64,000 nucleotides of DNA from Mugil cephalus (GCF_022458985.1 NC_061771.1:15663001-15727000), one strand, 5' to 3'. Counted from the stretch's first letter, positions 49,801-62,600 are shown. The notes: generated by a model from the letters alone, not told the origin. A program made the numbers and translations.

Positions 49801-52800
49801 GTTGGGGGAGAGAAGAAAAAAAGTGGGGAAATGAAATGGAAGCGACAACGACGCAGTAAAACAGGCAGAAGAGGAAGAGGTGGAAGATACTTTAAAAAGC
49901 ACTCCTCAAACATGAAGTGCTTCCAGAGAGCTTTGATGGGGGGTTAAGCAGCCATATGGGTATGCAGGGGCACGTATGCGCTGATGTGTTTGACATGTGC
50001 TGGGCACACACAGAGGAGAGCTGTGGCTGAAGCCTCAGCCTCGCAGCACAAAGAGCCAGGAGCAGACCTCCCCACGAAGCCGGCTGCTGCAGGCCTGCGC
50101 TGCTCCACCCTGCGCACGGAGAGGCTGCAGCGTCCACATGATGCGCACAGACGGGATAGTAATTTTGCTTTTTGTTTACGTGAATCGACTAACTGTGCAT
50201 GTTTTCTGTCTGTGACTCACCATCCCAGCGGCGGCGTGATCTGGCCCACTCCTCCAGGAGACAGGGAGTAGAAGTTGGGCATGTCTGGTCCGGGGTGATG
50301 CCTCGGCATTCCTGGAGAAACAGCAACGGTACGCGACTATTAGATACACGGAGCGCTGACAGAAGTAAATGAGACCTCGAAACTTAAGAAGTGTTTCTGG
50401 TTTGAAACCCAGAGTTCAACCAATGACTGCCGTAATTTTGCGACCATATTTGGACAAGAGGGAGGTTCTTGGGAGGAGCTGTGCGGTCCATGCTTCATGC
50501 CCATTAGGGCTGCACGATAAATCGTTAGAAAACGTCGATCTCAATTCACACACACACACACGTGATTGATTCTTAAGCATTTTATTTCACGAGCGGCGTC
50601 ACAAACAAATGCTCCCATTTCTTCACGGATTTTTTCAAGCCCCCCTAAAGGCAGCACCCCTGCTGACTCCTCCCTCGACCTATGGTAAAGCATCTCTACA
50701 ACATGTGATTCTGTCAGTGGAGGAAGCCTGTCTGCAGTTGAGTGTTTGGAAACAGTGATGGAGAGAAGCAGAGAGAAGTCAGCGGTAAAGACAGTTAAAC
50801 TGATGGCTAACAAGCTAACAAGCTTATTGTTCAAACGTAAGCTCTACATTCCAAGGAAATCTCAATGTGTGATACTGTACTTGAATGACCATTTGAATGT
50901 TTTTTGTTTTGTTAAAGTTCATCAGTGCAATAAACAATTTGTAAAAAAAAAAATCATGCCAAAGAATCGTGATCTTAATTCTTAGCAATGAAAATCATGC
51001 TTCACATTTTTTTCAGAGTCGTGCGCCCTAACGCCCATGAAGCATCAAACATGCTTCTGTCCGAGCCATAGTGTCTACTTAGTTGAATTGACATATTTCT
51101 GAATGGGAGCTAAAAGAACCAAAAGATTTTTTTTGGAGCTGGAGATGCAGAAGTGAGGCACTTTCAACTCTATTACTATTTGTACTGAGGAGAAAACGAT
51201 CAGGATCTGTGCAACAATTTGTGAAATCTCGACCTTTTCACCTCGGCTTACGGGCTTTTTACAGAGCTTTAATATATGACGACCGAACGTGAGTTCAGCG
51301 AACCCTGACCCTACACGAGGACCGCGCACGGCGGGGCACCAACGTGGCTCCTGACCTCACATTATCCACCAGCAGAAAAGGATAATATTTTCTTGGCATC
51401 TTTAAGCTGGATAATTGAGGCTTCCTCTTTATGGCGGAGGCTTCATCTCTCCCTGCAGACACAGGATCGACTCGGACTAACTGCCGGTGTATCTTCAGGA
51501 CTAAGCCGCTCCATCTCCGGCTCGCCTGCTCCTACTGGGCTCCAAGGTCAAGGGGTCTTTTTTCATTCTTTTTTTTTTTTTTTTAAGAAGAATTATAGAG
51601 AACAGGGCAGCAGGATGACAAAAACTCTCAACGTCTCGTGTAACCCCTATAAAAAGTATGACAAGTAATAAAGAGATATTATGAAATAGTGTTCGTACAC
51701 AGACGTGTGGAATGTGCCTACATATGTGCTCAAACACACACACACACACACACAAAGAAAAGAGGGCAAATGCCTCCAGATTAGCACCATCTTCTAATCC
51801 CTGCTGGAGCCAGCCTTTTCTCCCTGCCTCTATCTCTCTTTCTCTCCCTCCGTCTCTCTCCGGGGCTGTGGTCGAAAGGGGCCTCCCTCCTCGGAGGGAC
51901 CGGGGCCGAGCGGGAGGCTTATATCTCCAAAGCCAATGTTGCAGCGGCGGATTCACGGCGAGGATAGCGCCGCTCCCTGCCCGCTAATCCGCCTCCTAAC
52001 GCTCCTCAGGGCCCTCCTCGGGGCAGAAGGGAAGGAGGCGAGGGTGGGAGCAGCAGGGGGGCGAAGAGAGAGGCCTGGCGCGTTAACCTTGTCACTCACA
52101 TCCCTGAGGTGCCTAATTACTCACTCCCCCTTTCGCGCGGATCCTTCCCGTTCACGCCCGACGCAGCTTCTCGCTCGCAAAATTTCCCCTCAGAACGAGC
52201 GACAGTGACGGGATCCCGCCGTTGCCGTTGTGTTCCGAGTTTGTTAAATTTGCGTTTTGTTTCGTAACAAAAACTACAACACAAAGGTTTAAATGCAACA
52301 CGCCGAAGACCCCCCTCGCAACACCGCCCTCCCCCGCCCCCCTCGACCTTCCATCCCTAATTGCGGCCCTGCGCATATTAGAGCTCATAATGAGAAAATC
52401 CATGATTGTTTTTCATAATTAACGAGCAGATCAAAGTCGGAGCCCGCTAAGGAAAGAGGAGCAGCAGTCGGTCGATGTGAGGGAGAGAGAGGAACAGCAA
52501 AAAAGAGAATAAGAGAGATTTGGTTTTAAGCATCTCCGGCTTAGCCCTACTGATATATACACGCACACGTGAATACGTCAAGGGAAATCATTCAGAGCCA
52601 ATTCTGCTACACTGTTTTTTGGATTTCTTTTGCGCAAACATCAGTCCTAAGAAAGAGTCATCTTTTCTTCTCACTTCCGATGTCCAGAACTCCAAAAGTG
52701 GATCTGGTGATCCAGCACCAACGGTGAAACAACTTCCTCACAACCTGCGCTACGCGCCGACTGAAATCCAACGCGCGGGGCGGTTCAATCCCGATTTTCC

Positions 52801-54292
52801 TTTCCCGCTTCCACAAGAAGAAACTTCAACGTCAGACGTGTGCGATTCTTCTGACTTATGTGGAGCACAGTTTTCTTTACACGTCCCACTCCCTTCATCT
52901 CCGAAGCTCAGTTCTACATTGTTATTTATAGCCGGTCCCTCAGAACCTCCTAGCCTCATCACGAGCATCGCCTGCATCTCGTCTGATCCCTTCCCTCCTT
53001 TTTCAACTGGCAGCCGCGCGAGAAGAAGAGCGGGGGAAAGAAAAAAGGTGCGCGACAAAACTGCGGAGGTTCTTTTTCTGCGTTTGTTTGAGCTGCCAAA
53101 GTCTCCAGCTGCGCAGGGGGCTGCGGAGCAGGTCCAATCGGCGGAGGAGCTCCTGTGCAGCTGTCAGAGCCGTAGCCTGATGTTATTACCGAGAGGCAGC
53201 GAGCGCAGGAGGAGGGGGCAGCGGAGCTCGTCCCACGGGCTCATTCAAATGAGCGCACGCTCGGAGATGATAGGAAGGACGACTTTCCTGCAACGCATCC
53301 TGGTTTTTGTGTCTCTGCTGATTCCTGACAGCGTTGCCTGATGGGAACGTAAAATGCTGGCGACCTTTTCCTCTGCTTTTATGATTTCCAGTTGAGCAAC
53401 ATTCCAAATTCGTGTTATGTTGGAATAAATACTACAGATGCTAGACAGAGACTAGAAAGCCTTCGCTAAGACGACTGGCTGCTGTTGGTTATTGTGAATT
53501 ATCGACAATTATTAATCACGTTTTCTTTTTCATCATGTCCTTATAAAAATGTATGAAAATCCATTTAGTAATAGCACGCTGGCAGCAAAGTATTTAGTCC
53601 CAGAGCAACCTCTGGCTTTGTGTTACCTTACCGTTCCATGCAGTGAAAGAAATTAAATGTGGGACAAGAGAGCACTGGTCTCAGACTAGTGACCCTGAGC
53701 TGAATTACTAATATTGTTGTGTTGAAAAGGTTGGACATGTGCATCCCCAATTAATAGCCTCCATCTCAGTTTAAAATGTTATCACAGTTCTGATAGGCTA
53801 CACCGATCAGGCATAACATTATGACCACCTTCCTTGTGCCTCCAAAACAGTTGTGACTCATCAGAGAATGGACATGAGTCTTCTGAGGGTGTCCTGTGGT
53901 GTCAGTAACGGTTGTGGGGGTCTTTGGGTCCTATGGGTTGAGGGGAGGGGCCTCTGTGGATCATCCCACAGATGATTTATTCCTAAACCATTTGTGTGTG
54001 CGTGTGTCCGTGTCAGGCTTCATCCTACTGGAAATGTATTCAACCTGTCAGCGGTTTTAATGTTGCGGCTGATCGGTGTATGCTAAATTCGTTATGCAAC
54101 ATTTACACTATTTTTACTGCACTGCTAAAACTGACACCAAACACTCAATGCACTCGTACCTTGTTTGTTGTTGGCATCCTGAGGGTGATGGCCGGAATGG
54201 GACCCCGGAGCGAAGTGTTCGTCGCTGTACGTGATCAGCGGGGTGAGCGGGTGGACCGCGTGGGACGGCTGCACCACCGGTACTTTGTTGGA
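35642..54292 (-). CDS. lef1: Lymphoid enhancer-binding factor 1 (5' exons missing)
   Basis: HMG-box DNA-binding partner of beta-catenin in Wnt signalling. Seven exons on the minus strand join in phase: 54160-54292, 50221-50311, 48448-48567, 47502-47664, 46597-46704, 44939-44987 and 35642-35721. They give 247 residues up to the TAG at 35644-35642. The first starts [20 protein letters not shown], a hallmark of LEF1. The HMG box ([19 protein letters not shown] to [19 protein letters not shown]) spans two exons and is followed by the basic tail [10 protein letters not shown]. The tail [17 protein letters not shown] matches a known LEF1 C-terminus, and no C-clamp is present. A sumoylation-type VKHE motif lies in the 48448-48567 exon. 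The beta-catenin-binding N-terminus lies beyond the right edge. No counterpart of mammalian alternative exon 6 was seen. Confidence 0.96.
36586..36746. repeat. Remnant of a common teleost interspersed repeat
   Basis: The minus-strand reading contains TTAAAGGACCTGTGTGTGGG, TTTAGTGGCATCTAGTGGTG and, further on, TGTAGAAACATG. From memory these match a very frequent percomorph repeat. It lies in the last lef1 intron. Edges are approximate. Confidence 0.45.
37150..38100. promoter_or_regulatory. CpG-rich island inside the last lef1 intron
   Basis: Dense CpG, strongest at about 37705-37780 (GAGCCCCGCCGCTCGCCGCC and GGCGCACGCGCGG) and again at 37840-37880, unlike the CpG-poor introns of the left half. 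It ends against a (GT)28 array. No associated exon is evident. It could be an intronic promoter or a Polycomb-type CpG island; this is inference from composition. Confidence 0.4.
38105..38160 (+). repeat. (GT)28 microsatellite
   Basis: Uninterrupted GT dinucleotide array directly after the CpG-rich block. It is a likely polymorphic marker and potential Z-DNA former. Confidence 0.95.
40186..40244 (+). repeat. G-run tract (quadruplex-prone)
   Basis: About ten runs of three to six G, mostly separated by a single A, for example GGGGAGGGGAGAGGGGAGGG. This is the pattern for G-quadruplex or purine-triplex formation. Confidence 0.85.
41442..41492 (+). repeat. (TG)n microsatellite
   Basis: Uninterrupted 51-bp TG array in the last lef1 intron. 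Confidence 0.95.
46597..47664 (-). other. lef1: lef1 HMG-box exon pair
   Basis: The two exons that encode the sequence-specific HMG box, 47502-47664 (54 codons plus one base) and 46597-46704 (36 codons), separated by an 800-bp intron. The intron falls after GRR and before WHALSREEQ, the classical position in the TCF/LEF family. The intron middle (46980-47330) is AT-rich unique-looking sequence. Confidence 0.9.
50505..51030. mobile_element. hAT-like DNA element with 8-bp target-site duplication
   Basis: Starts TAGGGCTGCACGA and ends with the inverted form TCGTGCGCCCTA. It is flanked by ATGCCCAT (50497-50504) and ACGCCCAT (51031-51038), an 8-bp duplication with one difference, as hAT transposases make. 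It is 526 bp with no intact transposase, so non-autonomous. It sits in the lef1 intron between exons 54160-54292 and 50221-50311. Confidence 0.8.
52520..53341 (+). other. 273-codon open frame antisense to lef1 intron, probably not a gene
   Basis: The longest uninterrupted frame in the window. Its translation is unlike any family I know, with basic, serine-rich, low-complexity stretches ([24 protein letters not shown]) that track purine-rich DNA. A GC-rich interior keeps stop codons rare. A CCAAT box (53133) and CpG-rich sequence at 53100-53260 leave open a promoter here. I treat the frame as chance. Confidence 0.2.
53799..54080. mobile_element. Inverted-repeat DNA element (MITE), copy 3, internally deleted
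   Basis: Begins TACACCGATCAGGCATAACA and ends GCGGCTGATCGGTGTA, with both terminal inverted repeats intact. It is 282 bp, about 200 bp shorter than copy 1 through an internal deletion. It lies 80 bp from the lef1 exon at 54160-54292. Orientation is the same as copy 2. Confidence 0.85.
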
Positions 54293-55373
54293 CTGCGGAG
54301 GAAAGAAAATAAGGCGATTTTAAACAAATATGAAAGAGCGGCGGCATTATACGTGAGTCCAGGTGCCACACGATCCAGGTTTAACGGTGCGGCCGGGAAG
54401 ACACCAAACAACATTTCTTTAATTACTTGTCTTTTAGCGCTCCTGAGCACAGTAGCTCAAAACTTTATTTAGCCTAGGTCAGCAAGACTGAACCCCCCCC
54501 CCCCCCCATTCCCTGGAGACGGGAGGAAAAAACAAGTCAAAGGGGTGCATGAGCATGAGGTCTGAGACAGAAAAGGGAGAGAAAGATGCAAACAGAGGTT
54601 GAGCGAATAGGAGCGAGCGAGCGATGGAGCAAAGAAAAGGAGAGAAAAGAGAGACTTGCAGGGTAGAGTCAGAGCAGAGGTCTTAGGCGGGAGATCAAAG
54701 GCAGTCATTAGCTGGTGAATAAGGGGAGTTCATTACAGAGCAAGAGCCGGGGGAAGGAGAGATGAGGGATGGAGGAGGAGGAGGAGGGGGGGCTGACTAT
54801 AGAGAGAGAGCTGGAGTGAGACAGATGTCTGCAGTGGTACTTAATGCAGGGGTAATCACGTCAACAGCGGCCCCAGCCACAGACCCCTCATCCCCAGCTG
54901 ACTCACAGAAGACCTACCTCCCGACAACTAAAATAGACCGAACCAGGCCCGAAAAACTCCGGCCCCCCCAGCCCCCCAGCCAACAGCGCTTACATGCTTC
55001 AGCTGCACTCGACACATGGTAATGCTTAACCATGCTAAATCCACTATTCACAATTTGAGCCCAGAGCCGAGCCGGAGTCAAAATATCACCTCCACAGGAT
55101 ACACGGCTAATCAGAGAGACGTCGGGGAGCTGCCGGGTGAGACACCGAGCGGCTCCCACGAGCTTTGAATCAAAGGGTATGAAGAAATTGTTATCAGATT
55201 CCTTCAAGGAAACGGTCACCTGATTAACAAAGTGGCCAAAGACCTAAATTTAGCATGCAAATAAAATTAGGACGAGATGATATAACAAATGGGCTGTTCT
55301 TTATTAGCTCTGACTTTGTTGACTTGTGTGTGCCAAGGTGACATTCCTGCAGTGCTAAGTGGTGACTGGTGCC

Positions 55374-55432
55374 CCCCCCTCCCTCCCTCCCTCCCTCCCT
55401 CCCTCTACTCCACTCCACTCCACTCCACTCCC
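55374..55432 (+). repeat. CCCT/CTCCA pyrimidine tract
   Basis: C-rich repeats (CCCTCCCTCCCTCCCT followed by CTCCACTCCACTCCACT). The minus strand has repeated G-triplets, so a quadruplex could form on the lef1 coding strand. Confidence 0.85.
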
Positions 55433-58384
55433 CCACTGGCCCACTCACACATACATGAACACACATGTACACAAAGACCCTTGGACACATGGGTTGCTGG
55501 AATGTCTTGAGTTGCCCTGAACCTCTCACAGACTGGCACTGGCCTCAACTTAAGACGCGCGCCTTAGCTCTCCCCAACCTTCTGGGAATGTCCTAACCAG
55601 GAACACGAAGGGCGGCATGTGTGGTGTGGGAGCCTCAGCAAGCACAAGTTGCGCTGTCCACTTTGCACAATCTCAGCATAGACAAAAAAAAAAAAACATG
55701 ACAAACCGCTTGTAAATGAACTAAACTAGGATGCTTCTTTTTTCCACACTTGCACAGGTGAGTTCTTTGACCCCGCTCGCCCAGAGTCAAAGGTGACGGG
55801 ATAATCTGAGAATGTGGGAGGGTCCGACCCTCATCCTCACAGAGGGCAGGGCTTATTAGCGAGGCTGCTAAAGCCTGAAGAGGGACTAACCGGGATTGAT
55901 TCGGCCGGGACATGCCTACACCAGGGGCTAAACGATAGCATTCTCGCCCATATTATTTTACGCCTCTCCACTCCCATTTGTTATCCTGTGGGAAAGAGAT
56001 AAGAGCCCAGAAGATTAGCATTTCAGCTGGAAGTCATCTCCAACTTGTAGCAGAGAGAACAGAAAAGAGGAGCTGCTGGAAACAAAAGTTGCGCTCGTTA
56101 GAAACTACGGCGGCACAAAAAAAAAAAAAAAAAAAAAAAAAAGGGGGCGATTGAATCTTTAGCGCCGCAGAAAGCCAGCGGTCTCCGTCATAGTGGAGGA
56201 GCCCTCTTCGGTGATTTTTCCAGTTAGAGCTGTCAAATCCCATTTTTCTCAACTTCTTAATAAACTGCCCCCATTGTGGAAAATCCACCAGGAAAATCCT
56301 GCAGGCCCCTGTGACCAATACAGAGTGGATGGTTATTTGGAGGCATATTTGCGGAAACTGCATGCGCCCTAACTAAAGATAGACTAAAGATAGTTTACTT
56401 TCAGAATAAGAGACAGGCAATAAAATGTCATTCAGACTTTTAACGGCTTCATGTCGCTGTAGATGTTCATGCTGAATGTACAGGGGTCAAGCTATATCGC
56501 AGCTATGTTTTCACCAGTTCAATTTAAAGACGAGCGCCAGGTGGATGACTTGATTTTTTTTTTTTTTAAACCAATCTCCTGGATGAAGTAGCCAGAGACA
56601 CTCAACTGACCACGATCACGACGGTCATACTGCAGCGATTTCTCCGCTCTCATCCCCGTTCCGACTCCAAAAGCAGCAGCACTGCATCAATGGAGGACAG
56701 TCATATCGGAGGTCCCCTTTATTGTACGGGAGAAATAATAGGCTTAGGATCTCTCTATTCATATTTCTCAGGGAGAGCGAAAGAAGAGAGGCGGCGAGGA
56801 TTGAAAAGAAAAACGTTCCATTTGGAATTTCATATCCAGGCTTGGCCAGCCCTTTTAAAGAGCCCCTCAGATGTGGTTTTAAGAGAAATTCATTGTGCGG
56901 AACTGGCGCTGGCAGGGAGCCCTCAATGGAGGAGACACTCCAGTGTGTTTCAGCACGGGGAGCCAGTGACTTGGCACGCCATCTGAGATCGGGGGTGGGG
57001 AAAAGAAATGGGACGTTTCATTTTTGTTTCTTTTTTTTTTTCTTCCCCCCACCCTTCACCCCCCGCCCCCCTCGGGTCAGATTTTTCTGACGACACGCCG
57101 GTGTCTGCGAGCTCGCGTTCTGTCATATTCCGCCGACGTCCCGCCACGGTTGCTAAGCAGGAGCGCGCGTGTTTGCGTGCGTCCGTGCGGAATATGGAGC
57201 AAGGATTTCTGCAATATTGCCTTTTTAGCATCACTCTCCCCTCTCTCCCCTAACAGCACAGCTTTTGTGCTCCACTCAATTATACCACTTCTGCAGAGTG
57301 GAGTGGAAAAAAGGGAAAGCAGGAATTTTATAATAATCACTTCCCACTTCTGTAATTTATATGCAATGAGGACTCTTCGCGCCCGCAGCTACAATCAAGC
57401 GTGTAGAACCATGTGAGGTGTTTCGCAAACAGCTGGGGAGACGGCAGCTCGAGCGGTGGATGTGGATTCCCGTGCTGCTGAATGTGTTCGCCGAGAAGTC
57501 CTCCTCACCCCGAAACACAACCTCACCTACCCACAGGATTTTCCTCACTCTGGACGTAAAGGACGCACAAAGGAGGATGAAAAACAAAAAGAGAGGGAGA
57601 AAAGGCAAAGACGTTTTCTGCGATTACAGACGACGTCGACAAGTTTGTTTTCAATTTTCAATTAATGAGGACACGATTGCCACTTATTACCACAAGCAAA
57701 TCTTTAAAAAAAAATTACAGAAAATCCTGCCATTATTTAAATAACTTTTTTTTTTTTCTTCCCACTGACAAAGCGCTCACAGAGAAAGACGAGATTACGG
57801 AGACAAAGGCTCTGTAAATGCCGATAGTTGGGAGCATGAAGCACGGGTGTGTCCACTGCTGAAACGCAACACAGAGTCACCCACAGACCAGGTGTTCGCT
57901 CTCAGGTGTGCTTGCGTGCAAGTTGTCCAACCCTTTTCCCAACAAAAGTGAGCAAACAGTCTGCGGCAGTAGCTTTACAGCGCAGGAAAGAAAAAGCCCC
58001 GTTCCACCCTCTTACACCCCCCCGCCACCACCACCCCACCCACCCCACCCCCTCCTTTCCCTCTTTACCCAACCCAGCGGAGACCAACCTGAGGAAGCTT
58101 AAATAAATAACCAATTACCATTCGCAGCTCAGGTTGAACCCTACCAGCTTTGAGTGGAGCGCTAAAAATGGAATGTTTTATTGGCAAGATGGCCCCTCGG
58201 CCGGGGGGCTTAATGTAACGAAACCCAATTAATGGAGAAGAAAGCTGGGCCGCCAGCGAGCGAAGGAGCGCCACGCGCCCAGGGTAATGAGACGAACGAG
58301 TGAAACCAACCACGGGGACAGTAGCGGAGGAGGCTGCGAATAACAGGAAAAGCCTGCCCTGGAGAGAAATATACATCTGTGACG

Positions 58385-58402
58385 CCCCCCCCCCCCCCCC
58401 CC
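58385..58402 (+). repeat. Homopolymer C18 run
   Basis: An uninterrupted run of 18 C in a lef1 intron. Long C/G homopolymers are rare and prone to slippage or assembly error. Confidence 0.85.
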
Positions 58403-58708
58403 ACTCCCAATCTCTCCTTCTCTGCCCTCCTTTCATTTAAATCAAAAATCCCTTCGCGCTACTAAGAGTCCGATAGTTGAATGGAGGCGGTGGCACTGAA
58501 GGCAGCGGCCAGTTAGTTACAATAGGAAAAATATATATATATAAATATCAGAAGTTTGGTGAATTGCCCACGCAGCAATAAAAGGCATGTACCGTTTATT
58601 CAGTCTTATGGGTTTCATCAACTTGTCACGCTGTCCTCTCAATATCAATGTTGCACCCACACAAGCTATATGTCAAGTTGACTCACCCAGAAAATAACAC
58701 TCTCTGGA

Positions 58709-58709
<1 letters not shown>

Positions 58710-58761
<52 letters not shown>
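58710..58761 (+). repeat. (CA)26 microsatellite
   Basis: Uninterrupted CA array of 52 bp in the lef1 5' intron. Confidence 0.95.
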
Positions 58762-58764
<3 letters not shown>

Positions 58765-59580
58765 AAAACACCAGCTCCAAACGTACATGCACATGCTTTA
58801 AAACACGTTCACGGTTCAGAGACTCCCAGCAACCACGCATTTAATGAATTTAACACATACATGGCTGCATACGGTCACAAAGGAGCTATTAATAGTCAAG
58901 TGTCTTCTTTTCCAAACCGCCACCGAGCACGACTGAATGGGACGAGATGGATTACCCATCATCCCTCAGTTGGCACGGGGAGCGCGTGCTTCGAGCGAAC
59001 CCCATCGCGGCGGCTCTCGCACCGACATTCTCAACGCGCAAAGGAGATAATTTGTGTGAAATGCGCCTGCCCCAGATGAAAAGACTCTATCCGCTTCGTG
59101 AAGTGTTCAACTCCTAATTTCTATACGTCGCGGTGCTATTAAAAAAAAAAAACGGAGGGAAAACGAACATTAGAGACATTAGGATTGATCCAGTTTTTGT
59201 TTTTCTGCTACGTTGAGGCGCAGAACGCACAAAGGGTGGAGCGATATGACGACAGCCTGTTTGTAAAAGGTATTCTGTGTTATTAATCCAAAAAACACAA
59301 AAGCTATAAGAAAACTCAAAGTGCAACAAGAATATTTCAAATCGTGCAAAAGCGTTTCCTACTTGTGTGTTTTAATAGTAGTTCGACAACAACACGATAC
59401 TTTGAAATGGAAGAATCCTCTTGATCAGTTTCTATACACTTTTGTCCCGAAATAATAACACTGATTGGCACTTGAGCCGTGTCCCTGTGCCACATCGAGG
59501 ATAGTCATTGTGTTCACGCTTTCTCAGCAGTGTGTAGAAGTTGATCAGCTCTGAGTAGAGGTCGGCTCCTTCACTCTGTT

Positions 59581-59608
59581 GGCAGAGGGAGAGAGAGAGA
59601 GAAAGAGA

Positions 59609-59683
<75 letters not shown>

Positions 59684-59697
59684 TGTGTGTGTGTGTG
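59581..59697 (+). repeat. (GA)n-(GT)n compound microsatellite
   Basis: A short GA-rich run (59588-59610) leads into an 87-bp GT array (59611-59697) interrupted once by GCGC. It is the longest simple repeat in the window. Confidence 0.95.
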
Positions 59698-62600
59698 GTG
59701 GGGGCTGGGCCGCCGCTCTGGCAGAGCCCTGGGCGAACTGCAGGATGTTCACCTTGCGGTGGGGCACAGGGCTCATTATCACAGCGGGACCTGGTCACAT
59801 CAAAGGACTAAGGAAAGGGCAAACATTCTGCTGAAGTGCCACTGTCAGCAGGCCTGCGAGCGCACACGCAAACACATACACAAAAGAGCAGACCGCACAC
59901 ACGCTTAAGCGCCCACCAGGCATCTGTGCCCCCTCAAAGAACATGGCTGCTCTCGGTAACGCCATCGCTTGCGTCACGTCTTTTTGGAGACCAACAGAAA
60001 ATCCCGGTGTAGGAAACGACAATGGAATTGTGTCGCGCATTGGTGGCGGCACAAAGGAGACGGCTTCCTAGACTCTGTCCCTGTGTCTACCCAAAACTGA
60101 CTCATCATTCACCTGATCAGCTGCGCGCCTCAAACCGGGAGGAATGTTAATCTCGTTTGAACTCATCCTCTAAAGCCGACCACGAGCGGAAAATGTTTAG
60201 AGCACACTTTTTTCTTCCCGAATCAATCGGCAACACTCTCCATCTACTATTTATAGCAGCCCCCGCCGCTGCATTAACACACTGCACGATTTATCATTAG
60301 AAGCCAGCTCCGGTCTGCTGAGTAGCTGCATTCATGCCAGGCGGCGCGGTGGTGCCAACATCCACATTCAACAACAGCACTCCGAGGCCCTGGGAGATGT
60401 GCACAAATAAAATCGCAGCACAGGCGAACTCCGCGCGGCTAGCGCGCTAAAAATCCTCAGCGCCGCACACAATGGCGCGGGCTGCAGAGAAAAGGGGGAA
60501 AGAGAAAATGCGGTGCGAAACGGAAGCAAAAGTGCTGATGAGTTGTCTCACGCAGGAGCTCCAGCGATCCGTCGAACGAGAGCGGATTTGCCTGCTACAC
60601 CTAGATAGTGTTCCCCCCCCTCAGCTCGCGCCCAGGTATTCTGGGTATGAATGGCTGTCAGTTTGGATTTGGGAGCTCAGTGTTGAGGGGGGAAAATAGA
60701 GTCTGGTGGGGGTCTTTGTGAAGCGCATACTTGCGGAGATGAGCGCCGGAGACAGCGCTCTTCTCACTAAGCCGCGGCCAGCGCCGGCGCAAAAATTTCA
60801 CATTACGGCCACGGAGAGGGACCGGGTAAATATTAGCACTGCGAGCTAGCCAAACTAGGAATGGCAGGCGAGCAGCCCGGCTGTAGAGGCGCTGTCGGGT
60901 TTGAGGGGGAAGGTTTTTTCAATGACACACACACACACAGACACGCGCCAGGAGAATGTGGATGGGGAGGTGTTTTGTGTGAGAGCTGCTTCTGCCTGAG
61001 CCGAAGAGAGTATTGACCTAGTTTTCCTTCTGTATTTCACTCAGACAGATGCACACCCACCCACATAATGTATAAGAATAGACAGGAGAAGACTATTGAC
61101 AGGTTCATGAGCCTTCGCCATTGATAATTCAATGGACTAAATAAATGAAACTTATATGTATATATAAAAAAAAAACCTGGGGATTTTGTTAACAGATTCA
61201 GTATTATTATGTAACGGTTAAAATTTACATTCATGTTATGTAATATTTTCACATAAGGACACCTCAAGGAGCGGCTTTGCCTCAGGTGACGAGACACCTG
61301 TGTCCCGGCCTCCTGTGAACTCCGACCCCGGTGATCGTCGCTCCTTTCACCTCGGCGCACATTTGCCCTTTGTTCCATCCGTTTCACTTCCAAACGTACC
61401 TCTTGCAAAGGCAGCCAGACAAAGGCGTGTTTTCATTACGCCACAAAGGATGGGACTATTTCAGTAACAGGCCATAATGAGGTACGGTTCGTGCCACGGC
61501 GCTAAGAAGCATTCATGGGCGCGGATCACATTGCAAACCTTTCACATTATGGGCCATACAACAATACCAGCAGCCCACTGTTTGGGTGTGATTCCACGTT
61601 TTAAGGGATTAACTGGTAAAGACTACCAACAACTGCCTTTCAGTGTGGAATTAGTCATTAATCAAACCACACATTTTAGGTTCTTTTTTTTTTTTTTTCC
61701 TCCTTTCTTACCGAGGCGCACACGCCCCTGCTAAGATCTGAATGGCAAGCACAAAGCCATTCAAATCTGATCCCCTACGAACAAATGGCTTTTCTCCGTC
61801 CCCACAGAAGCAGGGAACACTTAAAGAACCTCTCCAAGGATCGGAGCGGTCACAAGAAATCTCCGCCCCGTCAATTAGCTTTGTGGCGGGGTTTAGAGGG
61901 CTTTAACACAAACAAAACAATGACCATGTACGACATGGCAACGGACAACGTCTGCTTATCCCCCCGATACGTCTAAAGAAATGGTAATTGGGAATCTCTG
62001 CGACATGAAAGGGACTCCTCAGACCCAGGGCATATGGTCATAGCAACATTATAGGGCGCACTTATGCACCTGATGCCACAATGCTCAATAATTAGACATA
62101 TAATGAAGCCAACAAGGCTGGATTTTATTCATAGCCGACCACTCACATGTGAAACGCAGCCTAGACAGTCATCTGAATTAGCAAGACATCCATTGCCAAC
62201 TTCCTTGATAATTAATTTTCATCTTTCAAGCTGTTGAATGTAAAGATATATTTTACATCTACATTACAGTATAAAACAAGTGACACCTTTGGCTCTGGGA
62301 CCTTCACTGACTGCTGGGACTTCAGCAGATAAAGTGATAATGAAATATCTCAAACGTCCGAGCATGCAATCACCAGAAAAAGCAACCGACCAAACAGAAC
62401 AGCAGCTCATGACTACGACGGTTAAGAGAAATAGTTTGACCAGACCTTTCACAACCTGGCTCTCACCTGTGTTTAACTTCTAGCTCCTTGTATATTCAGT
62501 CTAGTATGGAAGTAGCGCTGCTAACAGGAGGAGTGGAAATGTAGAATTGATATGTGGGGGGAGGTGGGCACTTATACCCCCCCACCCCACCCACCCTCGC

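Noticed and set aside
59432..59580. Minus-strand frame with an acceptor-like CCAACAG before SEGADLYSELINFYTLL
   Set aside because: It looks exon-like, but the sequence matches no part of LEF1 or any family I recognise, and no donor in the right phase was convincing. It sits beside a long GT array.
59730..59800. Minus-strand MSPVPHRKVNILQFAQ as a missing lef1 exon
   Set aside because: It does not resemble the expected LEF1 exon 3 or any TCF exon, and has no supporting splice sites in phase.
59579..59908. Open frames made of alternating CV or HT residues
   Set aside because: Direct translation of the GT/CA microsatellite; not a protein.
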